Assembly: GCA_963844805.1 (NCBI GenBank)
Contig: CAWJPU010000013.1
Span: 248,001-312,000 of the forward strand
Origin: JACCZR01 sp963844805
GTDB taxonomy: Bacteria; Actinomycetota; Thermoleophilia; Solirubrobacterales; Thermoleophilaceae
Length of the DNA: 64,000 nt
Direction of reading: 5' to 3'
The first letter of the stretch is position 1. Each line of letters opens with the position of its first letter. Position numbers and translations under genes: made by a program. The notes beneath the pieces were generated by a model that saw only the letters and a list, made by a program, of their open reading frames with translations, was not told the origin of the DNA and did not search any database. Positions 43,483 to 51,592 of this stretch are shown here, piece after piece.

Positions 43483-44883
43483 GTGGCGAGCGAGTCGAAG
43501 ATCCCCAAGGGCCGGGTGCGGCGAGCCGCCAAGGTCGGCCGCCTGGCCGGTGGCCAGACGGCCCGCTCGTACGCGACCAAGGCGGCCAATCTCACCCGCG
43601 ACGAGGAGGCCCGCCGCGAGGCCGCCCAGCGCCGCCAGATGGAGGCGGCAGAGCAGATCTTCGACGTTCTCGGGCAGATGAAGGGCGCCGCGATGAAGGT
43701 CGGCCAGGTGGCGTCGTTCATCGACACCGGCGGCCTTCCCCCGGAGTTCCAGGAGCACCTGCAGGAGAAGCTGGCCGAACTGCGCGACGCCGCGCCCCGC
43801 GTCCCGTTCAAGGACATGAAGAAGGTGATCGAGTCCGATCTCGGCGCGCCGCTGAAGGAGGTCTTCTCCGAGTTCGAGGAGGAGGCCGTGGCCGCCGCCT
43901 CGATCGGGCAGGTCTACCGCGCCCGGCTCGCCGGCGATGACCGCGAAGTGGCGGTGAAGGTCCAGTACCCGGGCGTCGCCTCCGCCGTGCGCGCCGACCT
44001 CCAGAACATCGGGCTGATCATGCGCGTCGGCAAGCGCATCGCACCGGGCATGGACGCCAAGGCGATGGCCGCCGAGATCCGCGAGCGGTTGTCCGACGAG
44101 CTCGACTACGAGCACGAGGCCCAGAACCAGCGCGCCTTCGCGCGCGCCTGGAAGGGGCACCCGTTCATCTACGTGCCCGACGTGGTCACCTCGCTGTCGG
44201 CCGAGAGGGTGCTGGTCACCGACTGGGTGGACGGCACCGGCTTCGAGGACGTGCGCGAGATGGACGAGGCCACGCGGGACCGCTTCGGGGAGATCATCTT
44301 CCGCTTCTTCTTCGGCTCGCTGTACCGCAACGGGCACTTCTCCGGCGACCCCCACCCCGGCAACTACAAGCTGATGGAGGACGGGCGCGTCGCCTTCCTC
44401 GACTACGGCATGACGAAGAAGCTCACCCCGGAGCACGTGGCCGACGAGGTCAAGGCGGTCAAGCTCGCGATGGACGGCGACGCCGACGGCCTGCTCGAGC
44501 ACATGACCTACATGGGCTTCTACAAGCCGGGCGACGACAAGGTCGAGGCCCAGGCCGTGCTCGAGCACGTGCAGGACATGGTCGCCTGGTACCTGGAGGA
44601 CGAGGAGCTCACCCTCGACAGCCAGACCGCGGGCCGCATCCTGATCGACTTCGGCGACCCGCGCTCGCGCCACTGGGACCTGATGCGCCGCGGCACCGCG
44701 CCGCCCGAGTCGATGCTCGGGGCGCGCATGCAGGCGCTCACGCTCGGGGTGCTGGGCCAGCTCGGCTGCACCGCCAACTGGCACCGGATCGCGTGCGAGT
44801 GGCTGTTCGGCGACGAGCCGAGCACGCCGCTGGGCGAGGCGGAGACCGAGTACTTCGGCCGTGGGCGGCGCACCGCCGCCTAG
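43483..44883 (+). CDS. ABC1/UbiB (AarF) atypical kinase
   Basis: 466 residues. The Ala-rich nucleotide loop AAASIGQVYRARL replaces the glycine loop; KMKxGQ motif present as MKGAAMKVGQVASF; VAVKVQYPG has the lysine; HSGDPHPGNYKL-type motif reads FSGDPHPGNYKLMEDG; then AFLDYGMTKKL. UbiB-family proteins are membrane-linked ATPases in quinone or lipid metabolism. No C-terminal membrane helices are obvious. GTG 43483 is 7 nt after TACCCT. An ATG at 43479 is out of frame. Followed 10 bp later by alkA. Confidence 0.9.
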   Translation: MASESKIPKGRVRRAAKVGRLAGGQTARSYATKAANLTRDEEARREAAQRRQMEAAEQIFDVLGQMKGAAMKVGQVASFIDTGGLPPEFQEHLQEKLAELRDAAPRVPFKDMKKVIESDLGAPLKEVFSEFEEEAVAAASIGQVYRARLAGDDREVAVKVQYPGVASAVRADLQNIGLIMRVGKRIAPGMDAKAMAAEIRERLSDELDYEHEAQNQRAFARAWKGHPFIYVPDVVTSLSAERVLVTDWVDGTGFEDVREMDEATRDRFGEIIFRFFFGSLYRNGHFSGDPHPGNYKLMEDGRVAFLDYGMTKKLTPEHVADEVKAVKLAMDGDADGLLEHMTYMGFYKPGDDKVEAQAVLEHVQDMVAWYLEDEELTLDSQTAGRILIDFGDPRSRHWDLMRRGTAPPESMLGARMQALTLGVLGQLGCTANWHRIACEWLFGDEPSTPLGEAETEYFGRGRRTAA

Positions 44884-44893
44884 GCTCCGGGCC

Positions 44894-45556
44894 GTGCCCC
44901 GCCCGAGCGCCGGCAGCCGGACGCAGCCCGTCGAGGAGACCGAGGAGGCCCTCGCCGTCCTGCGCAAGGACCCGGTGCTGGCCGCGATGCTGGAGGAGTT
45001 CGGGCCGCTCGACGAAGTGCTGCGCCGCCGCGGCCGGCGGCCCACCGAGGCCTACGGCGCGCTGCTGCGGGCGATCGTGGGCCAGCAGCTGTCGACGAAG
45101 GCGGCCCGCTCGATCTACGCGCGCCTGGAGGAGATGTTCGGGGGCCGCGCCCCCACCCCCGCCGAGCTGCTGGCCGCCGATCCCGAGGAGGTCCGCTCGG
45201 TGGGGCTGTCGCGCCCCAAGGTCGCCTACCTGCGCGATCTGGCCGAGCACGTCGAGAACGGCAGCCTGGAGCTGGACCGCCTGGCCGAGCTGAGCGACGA
45301 AGAGGTGATCGCCCAGCTCACCGCCGTGAAGGGCCTGGGCGAGTGGACGGCGCACATGTTCCTGATCTTCCACCTCGGCCGGCCCGACATCTTGCCCGTC
45401 GGCGACCTGGGGATTCGCAACGCGGCCGCGATGGCCTACGAGCTGGAGGGCCCGCCCAAGCCGGCCGAGCTCACCGAGCTGGCCGAGGGCTGGCGCCCCC
45501 ACCGCTCACTGGCCTCGCTCTACCTCTGGCGGTCGCTGGACAACACGCCGGACTGA
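44894..45556 (+). CDS. alkA: DNA-3-methyladenine glycosylase II-like (HhH-GPD)
   Basis: 220 residues, base excision repair. HhH motif LTAVKGLGEWTAHMFLIF and catalytic Asp in the ILPVGDLGIRNA segment are canonical for AlkA glycosylases; AIVGQQLSTKAARSIYARL is the conserved helix pair. It lacks the N-terminal AlkA extra domain, so it is the short MagIII/Mag1-like form, and there is no FeS cluster Cys set. GTG 44894 is 7 nt after TAGGCT, whose TAG is also the stop of the previous gene. Ends at a strong terminator. Confidence 0.88.
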   Translation: MPRPSAGSRTQPVEETEEALAVLRKDPVLAAMLEEFGPLDEVLRRRGRRPTEAYGALLRAIVGQQLSTKAARSIYARLEEMFGGRAPTPAELLAADPEEVRSVGLSRPKVAYLRDLAEHVENGSLELDRLAELSDEEVIAQLTAVKGLGEWTAHMFLIFHLGRPDILPVGDLGIRNAAAMAYELEGPPKPAELTELAEGWRPHRSLASLYLWRSLDNTPD

Positions 45557-45596
45557 GCCGCGCCCTGCGCGCCGTCCGCGGGTCGCACCCTGTCGA

Positions 45597-45626
45597 AGAA
45601 TTCGTCAGCGGGCTGACGAATTTCTT
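45597..45626. terminator. Bidirectional terminator between alkA and the IscA-type gene
   Basis: Arms TTCGTCAGC (45601-45609) and GCTGACGAA (45612-45620) around GG, extended by A/T pairs and followed by a T-rich end in both directions (TTTCTT plus, TTCTTC minus). The stem core matches the terminator at 12.3 kb. Confidence 0.75.
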
Positions 45627-45652
45627 GGATGGGTACGCGCTGCTCCCGCGGC

Positions 45653-46000
45653 TCAGGAGCCGCAGTTCTGCTCTTCGTCTGCGATGCGGAACGAAGATCC
45701 GCAGCCGCAGGAGGCCACGACGTTCGGGTTGTTCACCTCGAAGCCGGCGCCCATGAGGCTCTCCGTGTAGTCCACCGTCGAGCCGTCGACGTAGCGCATG
45801 CTGGCCGGATCCACGATCAGGCGAATGCCCTCGTAGTCGAAGACGTGGTCGTCATCCTTCTGGTTGTCGAGAGCGAGCGCGTACTGGAAGCCCGAGCAGC
45901 CGCCGCCGCGGACGCCCACTCGCAGGCCGACGCCGTCGGCCTCCTGGCCGTTGATGAAGCCGCGCACCTTCTCGGCGGCGATGTCGGTGAGGGTGACCAC
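45653..46000 (-). CDS. erpA: A-type Fe-S cluster carrier (HesB/IscA/ErpA)
   Basis: 115 residues. Three cluster-binding Cys in family position: GGGCSGFQYALAL and the C-terminal SCGCGSSF. EKVRGFINGQEADGVGLRVGV is the usual first half. GTG 46000 is 7 nt after a consensus TACAAT -10. It is divergent from bolA and a monothiol glutaredoxin across 37 bp, so the three probably work together in moving Fe-S clusters to client proteins. Not inside a suf operon here. Confidence 0.92.
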   Translation of the reverse strand: MVTLTDIAAEKVRGFINGQEADGVGLRVGVRGGGCSGFQYALALDNQKDDDHVFDYEGIRLIVDPASMRYVDGSTVDYTESLMGAGFEVNNPNVVASCGCGSSFRIADEEQNCGS

Positions 46001-46037
46001 TGGCTCGATTGTAGCCCGTGGCTATCTTTTCTGAAGC
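46001..46037. promoter_or_regulatory. Divergent promoters, erpA / bolA-grx
   Basis: Minus TACAAT (46013-46008) 7 nt before GTG 46000; plus TATCTT (46023-46028) 9 nt before ATG 46038. An AT-rich 37-bp gap. No clear regulator dyad seen. Confidence 0.55.
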
Positions 46038-46280
46038 ATGCCGTCCGCCGACGAGCTCAAGCAGCGCATAGAGGCCGCCCTGCCCGGCTCCTCCGCCCAG
46101 GTGGAGGATCTGACCGGCGGGGGCGACCACTTCCGGGCCGAGGTGACCTCGGATCGCTTCGAGGGCCTCAGCCGCATCGAGCAACACCAGCTCGTCTACG
46201 GCATCTTCGGAGACGAGGTGGGCGGGCCCATCCACGCACTATCGATCAAGACCTCGACCCCTCCGGGAGGACCGCAGTGA
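46038..46280 (+). CDS. bolA: BolA/IbaG family protein
   Basis: 80 residues. KQRIEAALPGSSAQVEDLTGGGDHFRAEV has the BolA fold with its cluster-ligand His, followed by FEGLSRIEQHQLVYGIF and the GGPIHALSIKT end with the second invariant His. BolA pairs with CGFS glutaredoxins to hold [2Fe-2S] clusters. Stop overlaps the glutaredoxin GTG (GTGA), so the two are translationally coupled. Confidence 0.92.
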   Translation: MPSADELKQRIEAALPGSSAQVEDLTGGGDHFRAEVTSDRFEGLSRIEQHQLVYGIFGDEVGGPIHALSIKTSTPPGGPQ

Positions 46281-46678
46281 CCGACGAGGAGATCCGCGAC
46301 TTCATTTCCAACGCCATCGACGAGAACCCGGTGATGCTCTTCATGAAGGGCACCCCCCAGCAACCCGCTTGCGGGTTCTCCGCCCGCACCGCCGGCGCGC
46401 TCAACGCGCTGGGCGTGCAGTACTCGGCGCTGGACATCCTGCCCGACCCGCGCATCCGCCAGGAGCTGTCGGGGCTGTCGGGCTGGCCGACCATCCCGCA
46501 GCTGTTCGTCGAGGGCGAGCTGATCGGCGGAGCCGACATCGTGGCCGAGATGTACGAGTCGGGCGAGCTGGCCGAGAAGCTGGGCGCCGACCAGCCCTCC
46601 GAGCCCGATGCCGCGGTCGCCGAGACGACGCCCGAGCGCAAGGCGCCGCCGATGCAGCTGGAGAACCGGCTGGACTAG
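46277..46678 (+). CDS. grxD: Monothiol glutaredoxin (CGFS type)
   Basis: 133 residues. NPVMLFMKGTPQQPACGFS carries the CGFS active site; LDILPDPRIRQELSGLSGWPTIPQLFVEGELIGGADIV holds the GSH-binding WPTIPQ and GG motifs. Function: [2Fe-2S] carrier working with BolA (coupled upstream) and the A-type carrier (divergent). The last about 30 residues are an acidic extension. Glutathione is rare in actinobacteria, so the cluster thiol ligand may be another low-molecular thiol, which is inference. Confidence 0.93.
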   Translation: MTDEEIRDFISNAIDENPVMLFMKGTPQQPACGFSARTAGALNALGVQYSALDILPDPRIRQELSGLSGWPTIPQLFVEGELIGGADIVAEMYESGELAEKLGADQPSEPDAAVAETTPERKAPPMQLENRLD

Positions 46679-46680
46679 GC

Positions 46681-46887
46681 CTAGTGGCGGAAGCGGCCGC
46701 CGCCGCCACCGCGGCGGCGGCGCTGCTCGATCATCCTCCGGCCGCGCTCCCCGGCCGCCCGGGCGCGGGCCTTGTAGCGCTCCTTCTCCTCGTCGGAGAG
46801 CGCCTGCCAGCGTTCGTAGGCGGCCAGCACGATCGGATAGGCGCGCCGCACGTAGCGGGCCATCTGCTGAGAGCGGGGCGACGCCAT
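46681..46887 (-). CDS. Small basic protein, unknown function
   Basis: 68 residues, ATG 46887. A helical RYVRRAYPIVLAAYERWQALSDEEKERY region followed by an Arg/Gly-rich tail (RRMIEQRRRRGGGGGRFRH). The YxxWxxLSxEEKxxY pattern resembles HMG-box-like helices, which would suit a nucleic-acid binder, but this is weak. Coupled to the upstream glutaredoxin-like gene by a TGATG overlap. Confidence 0.6.
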   Translation of the reverse strand: MASPRSQQMARYVRRAYPIVLAAYERWQALSDEEKERYKARARAAGERGRRMIEQRRRRGGGGGRFRH

Positions 46888-47153
46888 CAGGCGGCTTTCT
46901 TCCCGGCCTTGGCGCGGTCCAACCAGTCGATGTACTCGAGGATGCGGTGCGAGTCGTGCACCACGTCCTCGCCGTTGATCAGCACGGGCACCCAGCGCTG
47001 GCCGGTCAGCTCGTGGACCTCCGGGCGCTGGCGCTTGAGGAACGGCACGCGCACCTCGGAGAACTCGATCCCGGAGCGCTTCAGCCTCCGGGCCACCACT
47101 CCACAGCGGCACACGCGGTCGGTGGGCGCCTTGCAGCGGTAGAGGATCGCCAT
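46887..47153 (-). CDS. Glutaredoxin / GST N-terminal-like thioredoxin-fold protein
   Basis: 88 residues. ILYRCKAPTDRVCRCGVVARRLKRSGIEF is a thioredoxin-fold start with an unusual CxC (CRCG) in place of CPxC; QRWVPVLINGEDVVHDSHRILEYIDW carries the cis-Pro VPVL and the GST-like D-S pair. The active site is one residue short of CxxC, so redox activity is uncertain. Overlaps the next small gene by one base. Confidence 0.75.
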   Translation of the reverse strand: MAILYRCKAPTDRVCRCGVVARRLKRSGIEFSEVRVPFLKRQRPEVHELTGQRWVPVLINGEDVVHDSHRILEYIDWLDRAKAGKKAA

Positions 47154-47164
47154 CGCCAAAAAGA

Positions 47165-48256
47165 TTAGGGACCGGCCGGCGCGCTCCTCCCCAGCACCTG
47201 ACCCGCCGCGCGACCGGCCCGGTCGGCCGCGCCGAGGGCCGCTCCCATGAGCCGGTACTGGAGCTGCTGTGACTGCCGGGTGCGCGCGATCCGGTCGTGC
47301 TCGCGCTCCAGGTGCCAGGCCACGGTGGCCTCCAGCGTCTCCTCGTGCGGGCGTGCGCGCCACAGGAGCTCGCGCTTGGCCTTCGTCGCCCTATAGGTCC
47401 ACCAGTGGCGGGCGGCGGCCAGCTCGGTGGGGTGCAGCGGCGGCCGTCCCGCGGCCCCCAAGGCCTGGGCGCCCACGCTGGCGAGCGCAGCCGGGATCCG
47501 CACGGGCGGAGCCACACCCGAGATGCGGCCGAGGTCGGCGAAGAAGCGATCGAAGGTGAAGTTGCGCCCGCCGAGGATGTAGCGCTCGGCGATCCCCCCC
47601 ATCTCGTCGGCGAGCAGGTGCCCGGTCACCACGTCGCGCACGTCCACCATGCAGAAGGCGCCGCCCGAGTACATCGGGACGCGGCCCAGGAGGAAGTTGC
47701 GCACGATCCGCGTGGAGGTGACGTGCACGTCGCCCGCGCCGAAGGTGGCGGCCGGGTTCACGCACACCAGCGGCAGGCCCCGCGCGGCAAGGCGCATCGC
47801 CTCCACCTCCGCCTCGTGGACGGAGTTCACGTAGGGGATGTCGAGGTGGCCGGCGGTGAAGAGCTGGCTCTCGTCGGCCGTGCCGCCCGGCCGCGCCGGC
47901 CCCAGGGCCGCGGCGCTCGAGGTGAACACCACCCGCTGCACCTCCGCGCGCAGGCTCTCGTCCAGCACCGTCTTGGTTCCACCGACGTTGACCTCGAACA
48001 TGCGCTCGGCGTCGCCCTCGCGGATCGAGGTGACGCCGGCGGCGTGGAACACCCGGTCCACGCCCTTCAGGGCGCGGCGGACCGTGCGGCGGTCGGTGAC
48101 ATCGCAGCGCACGCGCTCGCACTCCACCCCGTCCAGCACCTCCAGCGGCGACCGCTCGCGCACGGTCACCCGCAGGTCGTCGCCGCGCTCGACCAGGGCT
48201 CGCGCCAAGTGCGACCCGATGAAGCCGGTCGCTCCGGTCAGGAGGGTCTTGGGCAA
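47165..48256 (-). CDS. Extended-SDR NAD-dependent epimerase/reductase with altered active site
   Basis: 363 residues, DFR/HpnA-like. TGATGFIGSHLARAL at residues 7-21 binds NAD(P), DVTDRRTVRRALKGVDRVFHAAG is the usual strand 3-4, and FTSSAA gives the Ser. The catalytic YxxxK reads YVNSVHE: Tyr is present but the Lys position is Val. This is a full codon change, not a likely read error. C-terminus has the typical RYILGGRNFTFDRFF. TTG 48256 directly follows the stop of the DksA-like gene. Possible hopanoid or sugar link, but the loss of Lys makes activity doubtful. Confidence 0.82.
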   Translation of the reverse strand: MPKTLLTGATGFIGSHLARALVERGDDLRVTVRERSPLEVLDGVECERVRCDVTDRRTVRRALKGVDRVFHAAGVTSIREGDAERMFEVNVGGTKTVLDESLRAEVQRVVFTSSAAALGPARPGGTADESQLFTAGHLDIPYVNSVHEAEVEAMRLAARGLPLVCVNPAATFGAGDVHVTSTRIVRNFLLGRVPMYSGGAFCMVDVRDVVTGHLLADEMGGIAERYILGGRNFTFDRFFADLGRISGVAPPVRIPAALASVGAQALGAAGRPPLHPTELAAARHWWTYRATKAKRELLWRARPHEETLEATVAWHLEREHDRIARTRQSQQLQYRLMGAALGAADRAGRAAGQVLGRSAPAGP

Positions 48257-48625
48257 CTAGAGGCTGGCCCGCTGGCGGTGCGCGCCCTCGAAGTGGCGCT
48301 GGCATTCGACGCAGCGCACGGCCTCGGGAACAGCGGCGAGCCGGGCGGCGGCGATCTGCTGCCCACACGTCAGGCAGATGCCGTAGGTGCCGTTCGCCAG
48401 TGCGCGGCGCGCCTCGATGATGCGCGTCTCCTCCTCCTGCCACAGCAGGCGCGTACCGGCGTCGATCTCACGGTCGTGCAGATCGCCGGCCAGCTCGGCG
48501 GGATGGTTGACCACGTCGGCGTGGTCGGAGCCGGTCACAGGGCCGACGGCATCCCGCGTGCGGGTCAGCTCCTTCAGGCGCGCATCGAGGCGGGCCTCGA
48601 TCTGCTGCCTGTCGTGACCGGTCAT
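48257..48625 (-). CDS. DksA/TraR-type C4 zinc-finger protein
   Basis: 122 residues. N-terminal coiled coil (IEARLDARLKELTRTRDAV..), then YGICLTCGQQIAAARLAAVPEAVRCVECQR with the four Cys. RNA polymerase secondary-channel binders of this type modulate transcription in the stringent response; DxxDxA coiled-coil tip is not fully clear. A GGAGGAGAG Shine-Dalgarno precedes ATG 48625. Probably cotranscribed with the epimerase. Confidence 0.88.
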   Translation of the reverse strand: MTGHDRQQIEARLDARLKELTRTRDAVGPVTGSDHADVVNHPAELAGDLHDREIDAGTRLLWQEEETRIIEARRALANGTYGICLTCGQQIAAARLAAVPEAVRCVECQRHFEGAHRQRASL

Positions 48626-48702
48626 CGCTCTCCTCCGACCGGATCGTACTCCCCGGGAGGCCCGTGCGCGAGCCGCCCCTCGCGCGGGTAGGCTGCGCCC
48701 GA

Positions 48703-49557
48703 ATGTCCGTCGCTGTGGTCACGGACACCACGTCCTACCTGCCGCGCGAGCTGGTCGAGCGCAATGGGATCGAGGTGGTGGACCTCTACATCGTCTTCGA
48801 GGGCGAGCGCACCGAGCGCGAGTCCTCGATCACCGATTACCCGGCCTTCTTCGAGGAGCTCCGCAGCGCCGAGACGCTGCCCACCACGTCCCAGCCCTCG
48901 GTGGGGGACTTCATGTCCGCGTACGAGCCGCTGCTCGCCGACGGCCGCGAGATCGTCTCGCTCCACATCTCCGGCGGCCTGTCCGGCACCGCCGACTCCG
49001 CGCGCCAGGCCAAGCAGTCGCTCGACGGCGGCGACCGCATCACCGTGATCGACTCGACCACGGCGGCGGGCGGCCTCGGGATCCTCGTCCTCTCAGCCGC
49101 GCAGGCGGCGGAGAGGGGCGCCGGCGCCGCGGAGATCGAGGCGCTGGTGGCCGAGGCCCGCGCGGACCTCAAGATGTGGTTCGCCATCGACACGCTCGAG
49201 TTCCTCAGGCGCGGCGGACGCATCGGCGCGGCCAGCGCGTGGATCGGCTCCACGCTGAAGGTGAAGCCCATCCTCACCGTGGAGTCCGAGATGACCCCGG
49301 TGGAGCGGGTGCGCACCTCGAAGCGCATGTTCGAGCGGATGGTCGACTACGCCCGCCAGCGCCACGAGTCCGGCCGCAACGGCTGGGTGGTGCAGCACAT
49401 CGCCGCGCCGGAGCAGGCCGCCGAGCTCGAGGCCCGGTGCCGTGAGATCTTCGGCAACGACCCGCTGTTCGTCAGCGAGATCGGCCCCGTCCTGAGCGCG
49501 CACACCGGTCCCGGCCTGCTGGGAGTGGGCTCGATCTCGGAGCGCTTCGTCAGCTGA
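48703..49557 (+). CDS. DegV family fatty-acid-binding protein
   Basis: 284 residues. VAVVTDTTSYLPRELVERNGIEVVDLYIVF, TSQPSVGDF, IVSLHISGGLSGTADSARQA, VIDSTTAAGGLG and the C-terminal GPVLSAHTGPGLLGVG are all DegV signatures. DegV (FakB) proteins carry fatty acids to the FakA kinase. ATG 48703 is 8 nt after TAGGCT. TGATG overlap couples it to the AI-2E transporter gene. No fakA in the window. Confidence 0.93.
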   Translation: MSVAVVTDTTSYLPRELVERNGIEVVDLYIVFEGERTERESSITDYPAFFEELRSAETLPTTSQPSVGDFMSAYEPLLADGREIVSLHISGGLSGTADSARQAKQSLDGGDRITVIDSTTAAGGLGILVLSAAQAAERGAGAAEIEALVAEARADLKMWFAIDTLEFLRRGGRIGAASAWIGSTLKVKPILTVESEMTPVERVRTSKRMFERMVDYARQRHESGRNGWVVQHIAAPEQAAELEARCREIFGNDPLFVSEIGPVLSAHTGPGLLGVGSISERFVS

Positions 49558-50651
49558 TGGCCGACGTCTCGGTCCGGGCGGTGGTCAGGATCGTGATGAT
49601 CGTGGTCTGCTGCGCGCTGGCGCTGTACCTGATCTACCTGCTGCGCAGGCCGATCGGCTGGCTGCTGGCGGCGCTGTTCCTCACCATCGCGCTCTCGGGC
49701 CCGGTGAACGTGCTGTCGCGCAAGATGCGCCGCGGCTTCGCGATCATGTTCGTCTATCTGGGCCTGCTGCTGGTCCCGTTCATGCTCGCCGCGGCGATCG
49801 TCCCGCCACTGGTCACCGAGGCCAGCAAGCTCGGCGACAACGCCCCGCGGTACGCCAACGACGTGACGAACTTCGTCGAGAAGAACAAGCGCCTTCAGAA
49901 GCTCAATCGGGACTACGACATCACCGGGAAGCTCCAGGAGCAGGCGGAGAAGCTCCCGGACAAGCTCGGCGACGCGGCCGGGACCGTCCGCGACGTTGGG
50001 ATCGGGCTCGTGAACTCGATCTTCACGGTGGTGACCATCCTCATCCTCACGGCGTTCATGCTCGGGGGCGGGCGAAGATGGGTCGACGCGGGACTGCACC
50101 AGCTACCTGAGGACCGGGCCGTATCCATCCGGCGCGTGCTCGACCGCTCGAGCAAGGCGATCGCCAACTACGTGGCGGGGGCCCTGTTCCAGGCCGCGAC
50201 CGCCGGCATCCTGTCGTTCTTCGTGCTGAAGATCCTGGGCATCCCGTTCGCGGCGCCGTTGGCGATCCTGATCTTCTTCCTCGACCTGATCCCGCTGGTC
50301 GGCGCCACCATCGGCGCGACGCTGGTGGGCATCGTGACGCTGTTCGAGAACTTCCCGACGGCCACGATCATCTGGATCGTCTGGTCGATCGTCTACCAGC
50401 AGGTGGAGAACAACCTCGTCCAGCCGCAGATCCAGAAGCGGGCGGTGAACGTCCACCCGTTCGTGGTCATCGTCTCGGTGCTGTTCGGCGCGCAGCTGCT
50501 GGGCGTGCTCGGCGCGATCGTGGCGGTACCGGTCGCGGCGACCCTGCACATCATCGTGCGCGAGTACTCGGTGGTGAAGCGCCTGCTGACCCCCGAGGAT
50601 CAGCCGACGATCGCCACCGCGGGCTCCCCGCCCTCGGCTAGCGGCGCCTGA
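49557..50651 (+). CDS. AI-2E/PerM family transporter
   Basis: 364-residue membrane protein: two helices at the start (IVMIVVCCALALYLIYLL; IGWLLAALFLTIALSG), a cytosolic stretch with KLQEQAEKLPDKLGDAAG, then a cluster of helices including IFFLDLIPLVGATIGATL and IIWIVWSIVYQQVENNLVQPQI, the family signature. Members export autoinducer-2-like or other small solutes or act as Na+/H+ antiporters. Ends 14 bp inside the converging DUF3618 gene. Confidence 0.9.
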   Translation: MADVSVRAVVRIVMIVVCCALALYLIYLLRRPIGWLLAALFLTIALSGPVNVLSRKMRRGFAIMFVYLGLLLVPFMLAAAIVPPLVTEASKLGDNAPRYANDVTNFVEKNKRLQKLNRDYDITGKLQEQAEKLPDKLGDAAGTVRDVGIGLVNSIFTVVTILILTAFMLGGGRRWVDAGLHQLPEDRAVSIRRVLDRSSKAIANYVAGALFQAATAGILSFFVLKILGIPFAAPLAILIFFLDLIPLVGATIGATLVGIVTLFENFPTATIIWIVWSIVYQQVENNLVQPQIQKRAVNVHPFVVIVSVLFGAQLLGVLGAIVAVPVAATLHIIVREYSVVKRLLTPEDQPTIATAGSPPSASGA

Positions 50652-50859
50652 ACAGCGAGATGGTGGCGGCCACGCCGCCGCCGATGAGGAAGCCGGCCGC
50701 CGCCGCGCCGATCAGGGCGGGCGTGCGGTTCTCCGACAGCTGGCGCCGCCAGTCGGTCAGCTCGGCGACCTTGGTGCGCAGATCGCTGACCGAGAAGCCC
50801 AGCTCGCCGCGGGTGGCCTCGATCTCGGCGCGGATCTCCTGCGAGGTGCGCTCGGGCAT
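50638..50859 (-). CDS. DUF3618 membrane protein
   Basis: 73 residues: RTSQEIRAEIEATRGELGFSVSDLRTKVAELTDWR, a helix typical of DUF3618, then one membrane helix (ALIGAAAAGFLIGGGVAATI) and a basic RRR end. Last gene of a four-gene operon with a holin-X-like and two other small membrane proteins, an arrangement common in actinobacteria and of unknown envelope function. Confidence 0.85.
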   Translation of the reverse strand: MPERTSQEIRAEIEATRGELGFSVSDLRTKVAELTDWRRQLSENRTPALIGAAAAGFLIGGGVAATISLFRRR

Positions 50860-51320
50860 CAGCTTCCCTTCTCTATCTGCTCGAGGCGGTCCAACGAGCG
50901 GTCCAGCTGGTCGCGCTCGATCGCCTGGTGTTCGAACTGGGCCTTGGTGAGCTTGGCCTCCTCGATCGCCATGTCGGGCGTGGGCGGCGCCCCGCTCTTG
51001 AAGAAGCGGTAGGCCACGAAGCCCGCGATCGCGCCGAGGATCACCAGCAGGACGAAGACGATGAAGAAGCCCAGCCAGCCGTTCTCGAAGTCCAGCAGGT
51101 CGTTGATGAAGAAGCCGAGGCCGATCAGCAGGATGAACACCGCGAAGAACAGGAACGTGCCCGCGGCGGCCGCGATGCCCGCGCCCTTGCCGAGACTCGT
51201 GAACTTCTCGCTGACCTCGGCCTTGGCGAGGTCGATCTCCTGGCGGACGAGCAGCGAGGCCTTCTCGGAGACCTCCTGCACGATCTCGCCCAGCGTCTTG
51301 TCGGCGTCGCGCCCGTTCAC
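50859..51320 (-). CDS. Actinobacterial holin-X-like (putative superfamily III holin) protein
   Basis: 153 residues. An amphipathic N-terminus (GEIVQEVSEKASLLVRQEIDLAKAEV) and two long membrane helices (AAAAGTFLFFAVFILLIGLGFFIND; WLGFFIVFVLLVILGAIAGF) with a charged C-terminal helix; this is the Phage_holin_3_6 architecture. No phage genes are near, and in this context it is a housekeeping envelope protein. Overlaps the next gene by one base. Confidence 0.85.
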   Translation of the reverse strand: MNGRDADKTLGEIVQEVSEKASLLVRQEIDLAKAEVSEKFTSLGKGAGIAAAAGTFLFFAVFILLIGLGFFINDLLDFENGWLGFFIVFVLLVILGAIAGFVAYRFFKSGAPPTPDMAIEEAKLTKAQFEHQAIERDQLDRSLDRLEQIEKGS

Positions 51321-51592
51321 TCGCTCGGCCCCAACACGCGCAGGATCAGCGCCGCCGCCAGGCCGCCCGCGAACGCGGCCCCGACGAAGTACTCGGGGTG
51401 CTCGGCGAAGGCGTCTGACTCCGTGTGCGACTGGCCGTCGAGCGGCGACTCGGCACGCGGTGGCGAGTCGGGCCCGCCCTCGGGCTCGACCACCTGCTCA
51501 GGGGTGGCGGCCTGGGTCGGGTCGGTCTCGCCCGCTGCGGCTTCGGCGCGGTTGACCTCGTCGGCGGGCTGTCCGGGGGTGGCCGCCTCCAT
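51317..51592 (-). CDS. Small anchored acidic protein
   Basis: 91 residues, ATG 51592. An acidic, Pro/Ala-rich disordered region of about 60 residues, then one membrane helix (YFVGAAFAGGLAAALILRVLG). Family unknown. Its ATG overlaps the stop of the micro-gene upstream (TGATG) and its stop overlaps the holin-X start. Confidence 0.7.
   Translation of the reverse strand: MEAATPGQPADEVNRAEAAAGETDPTQAATPEQVVEPEGGPDSPPRAESPLDGQSHTESDAFAEHPEYFVGAAFAGGLAAALILRVLGPSE

Noticed and set aside
50859..51320. Prophage remnant because of the holin-like protein
   Set aside because: The holin-X family is a normal chromosomal envelope gene in actinobacteria; no phage genes surround it.
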